Assembly: GCA_946405805.1 (NCBI GenBank)
Contig: CAMJIL010000010.1
Coordinates: 1-62,463 of the forward strand
Direction: 5' to 3'
Origin: an uncultured Prevotellaceae bacterium
Lineage (GTDB): Bacteria > Bacteroidota > Bacteroidia > Bacteroidales > Bacteroidaceae
DNA: 62,463 bases
Shown: positions 42,944 through 52,442 of the stretch, one piece after another
How positions within the stretch are numbered: position 1 is the stretch's first letter
Layout of the letters: every line of letters begins with the position of its first letter
The notes under the pieces: model-generated
Told to the model about the DNA's origin: nothing
Seen by the model: only the letters and a program-made list of their open reading frames with translations
Databases searched by the model: none
Made by a program: the position numbers and the translations under genes

Positions 42944-44965
42944 TTACAATACAACCTGTAACTGAGCTTCTATCAACGTCTTTGTAGTAGATTTCATTGT
43001 TGATGTTGCAGAAGTATAGGTAGTACTGACTTTACCAATCGCTGTAAGCCATTTTGTCAGTAGCCCTTTTACCATCAACGCACCGTGCATTCCCCTACCC
43101 CAATATGACGGATAACTGGAATTATACATCAAGCCCTTCTCATAGGCATACATACGACTATCATACCCATCAGTATTGAAAAAAGCCCCCATACCATAAA
43201 TATTCCATCGCTCAGACATCTTATAACCAGCACTACCAGAAACAATAATGCCATTGCTACGTTCTTTCGTTTTTTTCACTATAGAACCCTCAATATGACT
43301 CCTCAACTGCCATCTCGTTCCAGCATAGTTTGCTATCACACGTATTTTATGGCTGTCATCATCCTTCGTCTTATACCTATATCGAGTTGACAACGTCCAG
43401 TTTTTTCCCATATCCACTGTTGCCTGTATGCAATTGTCCCACGAATAAGTTCCTGGCCCATGATGATACCTATACCACGCGAAATAGGCATAATCAGTAT
43501 AAAAATCCAATGTCAGATTCCGCGACAGTTCATAATGCAAACCACCATATATACCACTTTCGTTTGTTACGTTAGAATTCTCACCAAAGGCTTTGCCATA
43601 AAAGGTTTGATATCGATATGAATAATATCTCTGTACTGCTGACAAGGTTATCTTTCCATTAGCACGCCATATTAAACTGTTCAAAGTAGCTATTGGGGTG
43701 CCATCGCTCTTTGATTTACCATATCGGGTATTATCAGCACGTCCGGAATAAGCCGTTTCGCCTATAAAAGAAAGAGATCGCCATCTCAAACGATAGTCAA
43801 CACCAATATTGTAGGTACTGTTGCCACTGGGGTAGTAATATCGGTATAATTGCGAAGTAGGAAGAGTATTTTTCTTTGTGAAAATTGGATTTAGAAGGTT
43901 GGAAAACTTAGTATAAACAACTGAAGTTCCTACACTCCAATCAAAATCGCCACCAACAGTTTTGCAATATCTCACATGTGCACCAGTCGTAAAGATGCTA
44001 ATATTGTTTTTCTTCTCTATTTCATTCTTTGTCCTATGATAACCTGTCGTTATTATTGTTGACATAGAATTATCAGCATTTAGCGTTGCATCGGCATTAC
44101 GATAAGATACAAATGCAGAGATTGAGAGATTACATGGTAGTTGAAGAGCAACAGCACCTCCTTGAAAATATTTCTCGTCAGAAGTGCCACTATAGGGGCT
44201 AAAAACACTACTTATACGTCCTATTGCAGACAACATATTCTGTTTACTGAGGGTATAAGTATTATTCATCGTAAGTCCCATACCGAATTGGCCACGAAAC
44301 GTTCCGAGTATTATCTGCTTAAAAATACCCAGCTTACGAATTGACAGATTATAGGTATAGGAGTCGTAGCCCCACCTATTATTTTGTGTAAAAAAAGGTT
44401 CCCCCACACTTTTCCCTCCAGTGAAATTAAACTTCACATTTTCGCCCATTCCAACGGAATATCTCAGGCTATGTTTGGTATTATCACCCAGATAAGTTTC
44501 ATCTTTTTCATAGGTCGGAAAACTACCCGTAAGAAGGATACGATGCGTCAAATGACGTAGGCCATATTTTAAAGATTCACGGCTATACCATTTACGCGGC
44601 TCTACTTCTGCCACATACAAAAAAGAAAACAAATAATCCCGCAGTCTGTCATCGATAGAAGGAATCAGTGATAACTCATGAATATCCTTTAGTTTTCCAT
44701 ATTTTTCACGATATTCGATAATATCACTGATTTGATTGATATCCAAACCTGGAATCTGAAGGAAATCATCCGTCTCAGCAGTATTGACATCTAAAGGTTG
44801 GGATGCTAATTCTGTCAGCAAACTATATGCATCTTGAAAGGATATAGCAGATTGTTCGCTGCTCTCATATATATATTCGAGATAATCCTCCCACGACGCT
44901 TTATTTTGCGCCGCTATCGGTACAACAAAAAATAATAGAACAAATAAAAGTAGACTATTCTTCAA
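42944..44965 (-). CDS. Outer-membrane beta-barrel protein with N-terminal helix-hairpin-helix
   Basis: 673 aa with a signal peptide (ending PIAAQ). Residues about 50-110 form a ComEA-like helix-hairpin-helix pair (PLDVNTAETDDFLQIPGLDINQISDIIEYRE, then KDIHELSLIPSIDDRLRDYL). From about 130 to the end alternating aromatic and polar strands and a final hydrophobic VVL indicate an outer-membrane barrel. This combination is common in Bacteroidetes; DNA-related or pore roles have been suggested by the HhH but are unproven. Its start overlaps the preceding small gene by 11 bp (44955-44965). Confidence 0.8.
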   Translation of the reverse strand: MKNSLLLFVLLFFVVPIAAQNKASWEDYLEYIYESSEQSAISFQDAYSLLTELASQPLDVNTAETDDFLQIPGLDINQISDIIEYREKYGKLKDIHELSLIPSIDDRLRDYLFSFLYVAEVEPRKWYSRESLKYGLRHLTHRILLTGSFPTYEKDETYLGDNTKHSLRYSVGMGENVKFNFTGGKSVGEPFFTQNNRWGYDSYTYNLSIRKLGIFKQIILGTFRGQFGMGLTMNNTYTLSKQNMLSAIGRISSVFSPYSGTSDEKYFQGGAVALQLPCNLSISAFVSYRNADATLNADNSMSTIITTGYHRTKNEIEKKNNISIFTTGAHVRYCKTVGGDFDWSVGTSVVYTKFSNLLNPIFTKKNTLPTSQLYRYYYPSGNSTYNIGVDYRLRWRSLSFIGETAYSGRADNTRYGKSKSDGTPIATLNSLIWRANGKITLSAVQRYYSYRYQTFYGKAFGENSNVTNESGIYGGLHYELSRNLTLDFYTDYAYFAWYRYHHGPGTYSWDNCIQATVDMGKNWTLSTRYRYKTKDDDSHKIRVIANYAGTRWQLRSHIEGSIVKKTKERSNGIIVSGSAGYKMSERWNIYGMGAFFNTDGYDSRMYAYEKGLMYNSSYPSYWGRGMHGALMVKGLLTKWLTAIGKVSTTYTSATSTMKSTTKTLIEAQLQVVL

Positions 44966-45416
44966 TGTATTTCTTCAAAGCCTTCGCTACACCGTTAGCC
45001 CATGTATCAATACCGCCATCCATTTCCAATGAAGATACCAACTTTACGACATTTTCAAGCGGCATTCCATAACGTAAGATACCACTGATGAGCTTGGCAT
45101 AATTCCAATATTCAGGATTAAACTTCTCAGAAAGTCCCTCGACTGTCGTCTTGTAACCACGTCTGTTTTCAAACTGAAAATCATAACGTTTGCTTCCATC
45201 TTCATTAATATGACGGATAATCTTACCCACATTTACTGACTTAGGCAGTATTATGCCCTCATCGTCATCCTGCAAACCAGTAAAAATCTCGTATGGTTTA
45301 CCATCAAGCAAACCTACAAAAGCTACCCACTTGTCTTTTGCGTTTTGGAAACGAACAACGTCACATTCTAACACTTCTGGGCGCTTACGATAACTACCCA
45401 CAAATTCTTCTGCCAT
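44955..45416 (-). CDS. Stand-alone ribonucleotide reductase C-terminal (TSCPD-like) domain protein
   Basis: 153 aa from the ATG at 45414-45416. The sequence (RPEVLECDVVRFQNAKDKW, VGLLDGKPYEIFTG, GIILPKSVNVGKI, YDFQFENRRGYKTT, EYWNYAKLISGILRYGMP) matches the C-terminal part of adenosylcobalamin-dependent (class II) ribonucleotide reductases of Bacteroidales, but the catalytic barrel and terminal Zn-ribbon are missing. It has its own -7 promoter element and a good start, so it looks like a real small gene and not debris. It may bind nucleotides or act with an RNR elsewhere; this is inferred. Confidence 0.75.
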   Translation of the reverse strand: MAEEFVGSYRKRPEVLECDVVRFQNAKDKWVAFVGLLDGKPYEIFTGLQDDDEGIILPKSVNVGKIIRHINEDGSKRYDFQFENRRGYKTTVEGLSEKFNPEYWNYAKLISGILRYGMPLENVVKLVSSLEMDGGIDTWANGVAKALKKYIEE

Positions 45417-45443
45417 ATTGATATATCTTAGTAATTTTGGCAG

Positions 45444-45451
45444 CAAAGATA
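45444..45451 (-). promoter_or_regulatory. -7 element for the RNR-domain gene
   Basis: On the minus strand TATCTTTG sits about 30 bp before the ATG; no clear TTTG is seen at the right distance upstream. Confidence 0.45.
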
Positions 45452-45493
45452 CAAAAAAATGTCAATAATTTCATATTTTGTAGATTTTTTTTG

Positions 45494-45501
45494 TAACTTT
45501 G
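45494..45501 (+). promoter_or_regulatory. -7 element for the AICAR formyltransferase gene
   Basis: TAACTTTG lies about 32 bp before the ATG. The nearest TTTG (45477-45480) is closer than usual. It is divergent from the RNR-domain promoter. Confidence 0.45.
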
Positions 45502-45532
45502 CCCGCAAAAAGTAAAAAAAACGTTTCATTAC

Positions 45533-46729
45533 ATGAAAGAATTAACACTCAAGTATGGCTGTAATCCTAATCAGAAGCCATCACGCATCTTTATGGCAGA
45601 CGGGGCTGCCAATGGTGGAGAATTGCCTATAGAAGTTCTTAATGGTCGTCCTGGCTACATCAATTTCCTTGATGCCCTGAACTCATGGCAGTTAGTTAAA
45701 GAACTGAAAGAAGCAACAGGGCTTCCTGCTGCAGCATCATTCAAACATGTCTCTCCTGCTGGCGCTGCTGTAGGTCTGCCACTAAGTGACACACTGAAGA
45801 AGATATACTTTGTTGATGACATCAAACTGCCATTGACCCCTATCGCATGTGCTTACGCAAGAGCACGCGGAGCTGACAGAATGTCTTCCTACGGCGATTT
45901 CATCGCACTTAGCGACGAATGTGATGCAGCTACCGCTACGCTTATTAAGCGCGAGGTCAGCGATGGTATTATTGCACCAAGCTTCAGCGAAGAGGCATTG
46001 CAGATACTACGCGAAAAACGTAAAGGGACTTATAACGTCATCAAGATTGACCCAAACTACAAGCCTGATCCAGTTGAGACAAAGCAATGTTTTGGCATCA
46101 CCTTTGAGCAAGGCAGAAATGAGATAAAGCTCAATGATCCTGCCCTGTTTGAGAATATTCCAACAAAACAAAAGACATTTACTGAGGAAGCTAAGCGCGA
46201 CCTTATGATTGCTCTCATAACACTGAAATATACTCAGTCAAACTCTGTTTGCTACGTAAAAGATGGTCAGGCAATCGGTATTGGAGCAGGTCAGCAAAGC
46301 CGTATCCATTGCACACGTCTGGCAGGAAACAAGGCTGATATATGGTGGCTGCGCCAGTCTCCAAAAGTAATGAATCTGCCTTTCAAACAGGATATCCGCA
46401 GAGCTGACAGAGACAATACTATCGATGTTTACATCTCTGATGACTATGAGGACGTACTTGCAGATGGAACATGGCAGATGTTCTTCACAGAAAAGCCAGA
46501 ACCAATGACTCGTGAAGAGAAGAAGTCATGGATAGCAAAGAACACTGATGTCGCATTGGGTTCTGACGCATTCTTCCCATTCGGTGATAATATCGAAAGG
46601 GCACATCGTAGTGGCGTGAAATACATTGCACAAGCAGGCGGTTCCGTACGTGACGACAACGTCATCGAAACCTGCGACAAGTATAACATCACAATGGCAT
46701 TCACAGGAGTAAGACTATTCCACCATTAA
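45533..46729 (+). CDS. Phosphoribosylaminoimidazolecarboxamide formyltransferase (AICARFT only)
   Basis: 398 aa, cytoplasmic, purine synthesis: transfers formyl from 10-formyl-THF to AICAR. AICARFT signatures are KYGCNPNQKP at the start, FKHVSPAGAA with the catalytic Lys-His (about residues 71-72), YTQSNSVCY, and GAGQQSRIHCTRLAG. Compared with usual bifunctional PurH (about 510-540 aa) the N-terminal IMP cyclohydrolase domain is absent, so the second step must be encoded elsewhere, as in other Bacteroidales. Its stop overlaps the next gene's ATG by one base. Confidence 0.93.
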   Translation: MKELTLKYGCNPNQKPSRIFMADGAANGGELPIEVLNGRPGYINFLDALNSWQLVKELKEATGLPAAASFKHVSPAGAAVGLPLSDTLKKIYFVDDIKLPLTPIACAYARARGADRMSSYGDFIALSDECDAATATLIKREVSDGIIAPSFSEEALQILREKRKGTYNVIKIDPNYKPDPVETKQCFGITFEQGRNEIKLNDPALFENIPTKQKTFTEEAKRDLMIALITLKYTQSNSVCYVKDGQAIGIGAGQQSRIHCTRLAGNKADIWWLRQSPKVMNLPFKQDIRRADRDNTIDVYISDDYEDVLADGTWQMFFTEKPEPMTREEKKSWIAKNTDVALGSDAFFPFGDNIERAHRSGVKYIAQAGGSVRDDNVIETCDKYNITMAFTGVRLFHH

Positions 46730-46914
46730 TGGACGATTTTCAACTCATACTCGAAAATGGTATTAACTTCGGACGCGGAGGTGACAAGCCCAAAAGGGAA
46801 GAAAAGATAAAGACCAAAGCGAAGAAGAAGAAATACATCACTGGTGCTCACGGTTCCGGCTCTGCAAAACAGAAAGCAAAATACCGTGAGCAGAGGGCCA
46901 ACAGGCATAAATGA
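46729..46914 (+). CDS. Small basic conserved-looking protein (61 aa)
   Basis: 61 aa, strongly basic (KKKKYITGAHGSGSAKQKAKYREQRANRHK), with no signal or membrane segment. It is tightly packed: it overlaps the AICARFT stop by one base and the permease ATG by four (ATGA). Translational coupling and clear spacing argue that it is real. The basic tail suggests nucleic-acid or ribosome contact; no family was recognised. Confidence 0.6.
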   Translation: MDDFQLILENGINFGRGGDKPKREEKIKTKAKKKKYITGAHGSGSAKQKAKYREQRANRHK

Positions 46915-48731
46915 GGGGCTTAAAGAAACTTGACATATTCATGGTGCGACAGTTTCTGTTGCTCTTCATAGGCACGTTCTGCATAAGTCTTTTCGTGCTA
47001 ATGATGCAGTTTCTGTGGCGTTATGTTGACGAACTGATTGGCAAGGGACTGTCATTGGAAGTACTTGGCAAGTTCTTTTGGTATATGGGGCTGATGCTAG
47101 TACCGCAGGCTTTGCCACTTGCTGTCCTTCTCTCCTCCCTCATCACGATGGGTAATCTAGGTGAGAGTAGTGAACTGACTGCCATCAAAGCTGCTGGGAT
47201 ATCGCTGCTGAAGAGTCTCAGAGGATTGATTGTATTCGTTGTACTCATCGCTACTGTTTCTTTTATTTTTCAAAACGATATCGGTCCACAGTCAAATGTC
47301 AATCTGAGGCAACTGCTTCTGTCAATGAAGCAAAAGAGCCCAGAACTGGAAATCCCTGAAGAAATCTTTTATTCCGGCATTCCTAACTGTAACCTGTACG
47401 TACAGAAAAAAGACCTCGAAACCGGAATGCTTTATGGCATCATGATATACAGAATGACACAAAGTTTTGAAGATGCCGCCATAATACTTGCAGATTCCGG
47501 CAAATTGCAGTCAACCGCAGAAAAGCAACACCTGCTTCTCACCCTATACAATGGAGAGTGGTTTGAGAATATGCGGTCACAGGAACTGGCGGGCAATGCC
47601 AACGTCCCTTACCGTCGAGAGAGTTTTTCTGAAAAACAGATAGTTTTGGATTTCGATAATGGATTCAACCTCGCAGAGGCCTCTGGCATATCCCAATCAG
47701 CCACAGCCCAAAGCATAAAACAACTGCTACACCATATCGATTCTCTGAAGTTATACCAAGATAGTGTTGGCAAGGAGGTTCGGAGGGAACTTCGTACAAT
47801 GGCATTTAACACGCCACAAGTGAATAAGGCAGACAGCATTGCTGCCATCAAATACGAAGAAAAGGGAAAAGCATCCGTTGACTCACTCTTTCAGAAGATG
47901 TCTCCGGAGAAACAGCTCAATCTCATGCAACAGCTAAGGAGCCGCGTGAACAATGCGAATGTACAAACTGAATTTCGCAGCTTTGCAGCAGAAGCCAATT
48001 TCAAGATGGTGCGTGAGGACTGGATAGAACTAGTGAATAAGTTCACCTTATCATTCATGGTAATAGTGTTCTTTTTCATCGGAGCATCACTGGGGGCCAT
48101 CATACGAAAAGGCGGTTTGGGAGTACCTGTCATCATCTCTGTCATAGTGTTCATCCTTTTCTACATCCTTGACAACACTGGGTTCCGCATGGCCAGACAA
48201 GCATCATGGTCCATAGCCTTCGGAAAGGGCCTTGCGCCAGCAGTATTGGTACCATTGGCAACATGGGTGACATATAAGGCAAATAAAGACTCTGTCGTAT
48301 TCAACATGGATGCTTACAGGATGTTCTTCATACGAGTATTTGGACTACGCATCAAGAGACATATCACTTCAAAAGAGGTTATCATTCACGATCCAAACTA
48401 CTTTGATGATGTTAGAAAGTTGTCACTCCTCACTGATAGCGTCAGAAGGTACTCAAGGAAATATAAATTGAAATATCTCTTCAATTCTATCGCTGCCTCT
48501 ATCAGGTATAAACCAGATGCAGAGCTTGATAGCATCATAGCTGATTTGGAGGCAATCGTAGATGATCTCAGCAATACCCGTGACCGCTTCATCCTATCAT
48601 ATCTCAATAAATATCCTATAATATCGGAAAAGGGATTGGGACGTCTGAGATTATATAGAGAACTCAAACAAATACGTAAGGTCAATGACCTTATGATAAC
48701 TCGAATAGAACAATTAACCAAAAATATATAA
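46911..48731 (+). CDS. LptF/LptG family lipopolysaccharide export permease
   Basis: 606 aa. Three transmembrane helices near the N-terminus (about 12-34, 55-75, 100-122) and three between about 370 and 460 flank a large periplasmic beta-rich domain, the layout of YjgP/YjgQ proteins that pull LPS out of the inner membrane with LptB. The segment NLGESSELTAIKAAGISLLKSLR (about residues 80-102) is the conserved coupling region. A charged C-terminal cytoplasmic extension of about 140 residues is longer than in E. coli and is common in Bacteroidetes. Confidence 0.9.
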   Translation: MRGLKKLDIFMVRQFLLLFIGTFCISLFVLMMQFLWRYVDELIGKGLSLEVLGKFFWYMGLMLVPQALPLAVLLSSLITMGNLGESSELTAIKAAGISLLKSLRGLIVFVVLIATVSFIFQNDIGPQSNVNLRQLLLSMKQKSPELEIPEEIFYSGIPNCNLYVQKKDLETGMLYGIMIYRMTQSFEDAAIILADSGKLQSTAEKQHLLLTLYNGEWFENMRSQELAGNANVPYRRESFSEKQIVLDFDNGFNLAEASGISQSATAQSIKQLLHHIDSLKLYQDSVGKEVRRELRTMAFNTPQVNKADSIAAIKYEEKGKASVDSLFQKMSPEKQLNLMQQLRSRVNNANVQTEFRSFAAEANFKMVREDWIELVNKFTLSFMVIVFFFIGASLGAIIRKGGLGVPVIISVIVFILFYILDNTGFRMARQASWSIAFGKGLAPAVLVPLATWVTYKANKDSVVFNMDAYRMFFIRVFGLRIKRHITSKEVIIHDPNYFDDVRKLSLLTDSVRRYSRKYKLKYLFNSIAASIRYKPDAELDSIIADLEAIVDDLSNTRDRFILSYLNKYPIISEKGLGRLRLYRELKQIRKVNDLMITRIEQLTKNI

Positions 48732-48736
48732 AAACA

Positions 48737-49927
48737 ATGCATTTATCAAGTAGATTAAACAGATTAGCACCTTCTGCTACTCTTGCAATGTCGCAAAAGA
48801 GTAGTGAAATGAAGGCTGCAGGAATTGATGTCATTAACCTCAGTGTCGGAGAACCTGACTTTAACACACCAGACCACATCAAGGCTTCTGCAAAGAAAGC
48901 TATCGATGACAACTGGTCACGTTATTCTCCAGTCCCAGGTTATGCAGACCTTCGTGAAGCTATCGTTGCAAAACTGAAGAACGAAAACGGCTTGGATTAC
49001 AAAACGAGCGAGATTCTCGTAAGCAATGGTGCAAAACAGGCTGTATGTAATGCCGTTATGGCACTTGTTGATGATGGTGAGGAGGTAATCATCCCTACTC
49101 CATACTGGGTTTCATATCCACAGATGGTACTCCTTGCAGGCGGTACACCAGTACACATCCCAGCTGGTTTCGACCAGAATTTCAAGATTACTCCTGCTCA
49201 GTTAGAAGCTGCCATCACCCCAAAGACCCGTATGCTTATCCTTTGCTCACCAAGCAATCCAACAGGTTCTGTATATAGTAAAGCAGAGTTGCAGGCATTG
49301 GCTGAAGTAATCAAGAAACATCCTGAGGTATATGTTCTTGCTGATGAGATATATGAGCACATCAATTATGTTGGTAAACATGAGAGTATCGCTCAATTCC
49401 CTGGCATGAAAGAACAGAGCATCATTATCAATGGTGTTTCAAAGGCATATGCCATGACAGGATGGCGCATAGGATATATGGCAGCTCCTGAATGGATTAT
49501 CAAAGGATGTAACAAGCTACAGGGACAGTACACCTCTGGTCCATGCTCTGTATCGCAGAAAGCAGCAGTAGAGGCATACACCGCTTCACAGGCATGTGTA
49601 GAGGAAATGCGTCAGGCTTTTGAACGTCGCAAGAATCTTATTGTAGGTCTCGTTAAGGAGATTCCTGGTTTGGAGGTGAATTCACCTGATGGAGCCTTCT
49701 ACGTTTTCCCAAAATGTAAGAGCTACCTTGGCAAAACAGACGGAGAACGAGTTATTAAAGATACTAATGACTTCGCTATGTATCTGTTGGAAGTAGGTCA
49801 TGTTGCAACTGTCGGTGGTGATGCTTTCGGAGATCCTGAGTGCTTCCGCATGAGTTACGCAACAAGTGATGAGAATATCGTAGAAGCAATGCGTCGTATT
49901 AAGGAATGCTGTGCAAAATTACACTAA
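48737..49927 (+). CDS. Pyridoxal-phosphate aminotransferase (aspartate aminotransferase family)
   Basis: 396 aa, class I/II PLP fold. Motifs: NLSVGEPDF at the N-terminus, SNGAKQAVCNA (cofactor phosphate binding), PTPYWVSYPQM, CSPSNPTGS with the substrate-side Asn, LADEIYEHINY with the Asp that binds the PLP nitrogen, and SKAYAMTGWRIGY holding the Schiff-base Lys near residue 237. It probably transfers amino groups between aspartate or prephenate and 2-oxoglutarate. It begins 5 bp after the permease gene and ends in a terminator. Confidence 0.92.
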   Translation: MHLSSRLNRLAPSATLAMSQKSSEMKAAGIDVINLSVGEPDFNTPDHIKASAKKAIDDNWSRYSPVPGYADLREAIVAKLKNENGLDYKTSEILVSNGAKQAVCNAVMALVDDGEEVIIPTPYWVSYPQMVLLAGGTPVHIPAGFDQNFKITPAQLEAAITPKTRMLILCSPSNPTGSVYSKAELQALAEVIKKHPEVYVLADEIYEHINYVGKHESIAQFPGMKEQSIIINGVSKAYAMTGWRIGYMAAPEWIIKGCNKLQGQYTSGPCSVSQKAAVEAYTASQACVEEMRQAFERRKNLIVGLVKEIPGLEVNSPDGAFYVFPKCKSYLGKTDGERVIKDTNDFAMYLLEVGHVATVGGDAFGDPECFRMSYATSDENIVEAMRRIKECCAKLH

Positions 49928-49953
49928 AGATAACATTATTTTGATTTAATCAA

Positions 49954-49988
49954 AAGGAGTCGCGCTCACGCGTGACTCCTTAATTTTT
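49954..49988 (+). terminator. Intrinsic terminator after the aminotransferase gene
   Basis: Stem AAGGAGTC / GACTCCTT with a GC-rich upper part and a TAATTTTT tail. Confidence 0.85.
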
Positions 49989-50157
49989 ACATAAAACTAA
50001 TTTTTTACTACTTTTTTGTAATAAAACATACAAAATAGCGTTATGATTATAAAACAAACATTACATAGTATGCCCTATAATGGCAGTTAAAAGCTACAAA
50101 AGACGAGGTTTTCGTGTTAAAAGTTCTTAATTCCTATCCGATATCAAGAAAATTTAA

Positions 50158-50165
50158 TACCTTTG
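50158..50165 (+). promoter_or_regulatory. -7 element upstream of exbB
   Basis: TACCTTTG lies 102 bp before the ATG; no clear TTTG stands at -33. The rest of the 49989-50267 spacer is A/T-rich and shows nothing else. Confidence 0.4.
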
Positions 50166-50267
50166 CTGCGAAATCGCAACCTAATCGTGCATTCAAGTTG
50201 AACAAACTTATTATATCAATTTATATCAAATTTTTAATTATTCATTAATCTAACTAAACAAAAAATT

Positions 50268-51104
50268 ATGGCAGACGTTAAAAAACCAGCCGCTCAGAAG
50301 AAAGCCTCAGCAGGTTTTCAGGGAGTTCGTAATGCAATTTGGATCATTTGCGCAATGTTCGTCATTGCAGTATGTATCTACAAGTTCGTCCTCGGTGACC
50401 CAGCTAATTTCGTAGGTGGAGACCCAGAAGGAGAAGTTCTTAATGGTAACATGCTCGGTACCATCTATAAAGGTGGTGTCGTTGTGCCTGTCCTGATTAC
50501 TTTGATTCTCACTGTGCTTTGTCTTTCTATTGAGCGTATGCTCGCACAGCGCACAGCATTCGGTAAGATGGCTACAACAAAGTTCGTTGTTGAAATCAAG
50601 GCAGCCCTCAAGCAGAATGACTTCGCTAAGGCTCAGGATCTTTGCAAGAAGCAAAGCGGTACAATCGCAAACGTTGTTGGTGCTTCTCTGAAGATGTACG
50701 AGGAGATGGAAAAGGACAGCAACCTTAAGAAGGCTCAGAAGATTGCTAAGATTCAGCAGGCTCACGAAGAGGCAGTACAGCTTGAGATGCCTACTCTGCA
50801 GATGAACATGCCTATGCTTGCTACACTTGTAACACTGGGTACCCTTACCGCTCTGTTCGGTACTGTAACGGGTATGATCAAGTCATTCGCAGCCCTCGCA
50901 TCTGGTGGTGGTGGTGACTCTGTTGCACTTTCAACCGGTATCTCTGAGGCCCTCATCAATACAGCCCTCGGTATCTTGACATCATGGCTCGCCGTGATTG
51001 CTTACAACTTCTTCTCTAACCGTATCGATAAGCTTACATACGCTCTTGATGAGGTAGGTTACACAATTGCTCAGACTTACGAGGCAAACCACGACGAAGC
51101 TTAA
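50268..51104 (+). CDS. exbB: ExbB / MotA-TolQ family proton channel
   Basis: 278 aa inner-membrane protein. Transmembrane segments lie at about 24-44, 70-90, 180-205 and 222-245. The MotA/TolQ/ExbB core with LATLVTLGTLTALFGTVTGMIKSF and ALINTALGILTSWLAVIAYNFF is clear. With the two ExbD proteins it converts the proton gradient into motion of TonB for nutrient uptake through outer-membrane receptors. It is the first gene of a six-gene cluster. Confidence 0.92.
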   Translation: MADVKKPAAQKKASAGFQGVRNAIWIICAMFVIAVCIYKFVLGDPANFVGGDPEGEVLNGNMLGTIYKGGVVVPVLITLILTVLCLSIERMLAQRTAFGKMATTKFVVEIKAALKQNDFAKAQDLCKKQSGTIANVVGASLKMYEEMEKDSNLKKAQKIAKIQQAHEEAVQLEMPTLQMNMPMLATLVTLGTLTALFGTVTGMIKSFAALASGGGGDSVALSTGISEALINTALGILTSWLAVIAYNFFSNRIDKLTYALDEVGYTIAQTYEANHDEA

Positions 51105-51138
51105 TTTTTACTTCTAACCCTTTAAAACATTTATCGCT

Positions 51139-51750
51139 ATGGGTAAAGTAAAACTTAAGAAACAAGACATCTGGATCGACATGACGCCTATGTCGGACGT
51201 GATGACACTGCTTCTGTGCTTCTTCATGTTGACATCAACATTCGTGAAGCCTGAACCAGTGAAGGTGGTAACACCGTCATCAGTGTCTGAGATTAAGGTG
51301 CCTGAGAAAGATGTTCTCAACATTCTTGTCGATAAGACTGGCAAGGTGTTCATGAGCATGGATAACCAGATTTACCTTGAGCAGGCAGTTCTTGAAGTGA
51401 CAGGCAATTTCAACATTGACCTGAATGGTGCACAACTTGCTGCCTTCAAAGCAGATCCTATGTTTGGTACTCCTCTGAACGTTCTTAAAGATTATCTTAA
51501 TAAGGAAGAGTCAGAGCGTGCTAAAGCACTGAAGGAACTGGGTATCCCAACGGATAGTATAGATGGTGGTCTTTCTGAATTCCAGGAATGGGTAAAGGCA
51601 GCACGTTCTGCTAACCCTGACTTGAAAGTTGCTTTAAAAGCAGATTCAGAGACACCATATAAGACGATTAGAAATATTATGTCGGAGTTGCAAGATATTA
51701 ACGAGAACCGTTATTATCTGATTACATCACTCAAAACATCGGAGGATTAA
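51139..51750 (+). CDS. exbD: ExbD-type biopolymer transport protein (first)
   Basis: 203 aa, one N-terminal transmembrane helix (about 15-35) with the conserved Asp in DMTPMSDVMTLLLCFFML that takes protons in the ExbB channel, then a periplasmic domain. It is longer than E. coli ExbD (141 aa), with an insertion between about 75 and 140. It lies 34 bp after exbB. Confidence 0.9.
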   Translation: MGKVKLKKQDIWIDMTPMSDVMTLLLCFFMLTSTFVKPEPVKVVTPSSVSEIKVPEKDVLNILVDKTGKVFMSMDNQIYLEQAVLEVTGNFNIDLNGAQLAAFKADPMFGTPLNVLKDYLNKEESERAKALKELGIPTDSIDGGLSEFQEWVKAARSANPDLKVALKADSETPYKTIRNIMSELQDINENRYYLITSLKTSED

Positions 51751-51752
51751 GA

Positions 51753-52400
51753 ATGGCTAAACAGAAAAAAAGCAGACAGAAAAAGTCACAAACCAGGGTG
51801 GACTTTACACCTATGGTTGATATGATGATGCTTCTTATCACATTCTTCATGCTCTGTACCTCTTTGGCAAAGCCACAGACAATGGAATTGAGTATGCCGA
51901 CTAATGATAAGAACTTGGAAGACCAGGATAAGTCTGTTACAAAAGCATCATACACCATCACTATTTATGTGACAGCAAACAACCAGATACACTATGTTGA
52001 AGGTATGCCTAAGTATGATGACCCTACATGTCTGAAAAAGACTACATGGGGTAAAGATGGTATCCGCAAGGTCTTAATCACTCACGTAACCGAAGATAAC
52101 ACTCAGCCAATACAGCAGGTAATGCTGGCAAAGGCTAAGCTTGATCAGAAGAAGCATCAGAATCCAAAGTTCACACAGCAGATGTATGATGATGAACTTC
52201 GTAAGATTAAAGCCGGTGAAATCGACGGAAATAAAATTCAGACAATGACAATCATCATTAAGGCTACAGACAACGCTTCTTACCTGAACGTTATCGATGC
52301 ACTGGATGAGATGCAGATTTGTTCTGTTGGTAAGTATGTCATCGACAAGATTACTCCAGATGATCTCAAGCTTCTTGAAGAGGCTGGGGTTAAGGAATAA
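51753..52400 (+). CDS. exbD: ExbD-type biopolymer transport protein (second)
   Basis: 215 aa. The membrane helix carries DFTPMVDMMMLLITFFML with the channel Asp, after a Lys-rich cytoplasmic N-terminus. The periplasmic domain ends with KATDNASYLNVIDALDEMQICSVGKYVI, the ExbD fold. Two different ExbD proteins suit the ExbB5-ExbD2 stoichiometry as a possible heterodimer; this is inferred. It lies 2 bp after the first exbD. Confidence 0.9.
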   Translation: MAKQKKSRQKKSQTRVDFTPMVDMMMLLITFFMLCTSLAKPQTMELSMPTNDKNLEDQDKSVTKASYTITIYVTANNQIHYVEGMPKYDDPTCLKKTTWGKDGIRKVLITHVTEDNTQPIQQVMLAKAKLDQKKHQNPKFTQQMYDDELRKIKAGEIDGNKIQTMTIIIKATDNASYLNVIDALDEMQICSVGKYVIDKITPDDLKLLEEAGVKE

Positions 52401-52442
52401 GTCTATGCGCGTAACACTTTAACTTAAGAAAGGAAAAGAAAA

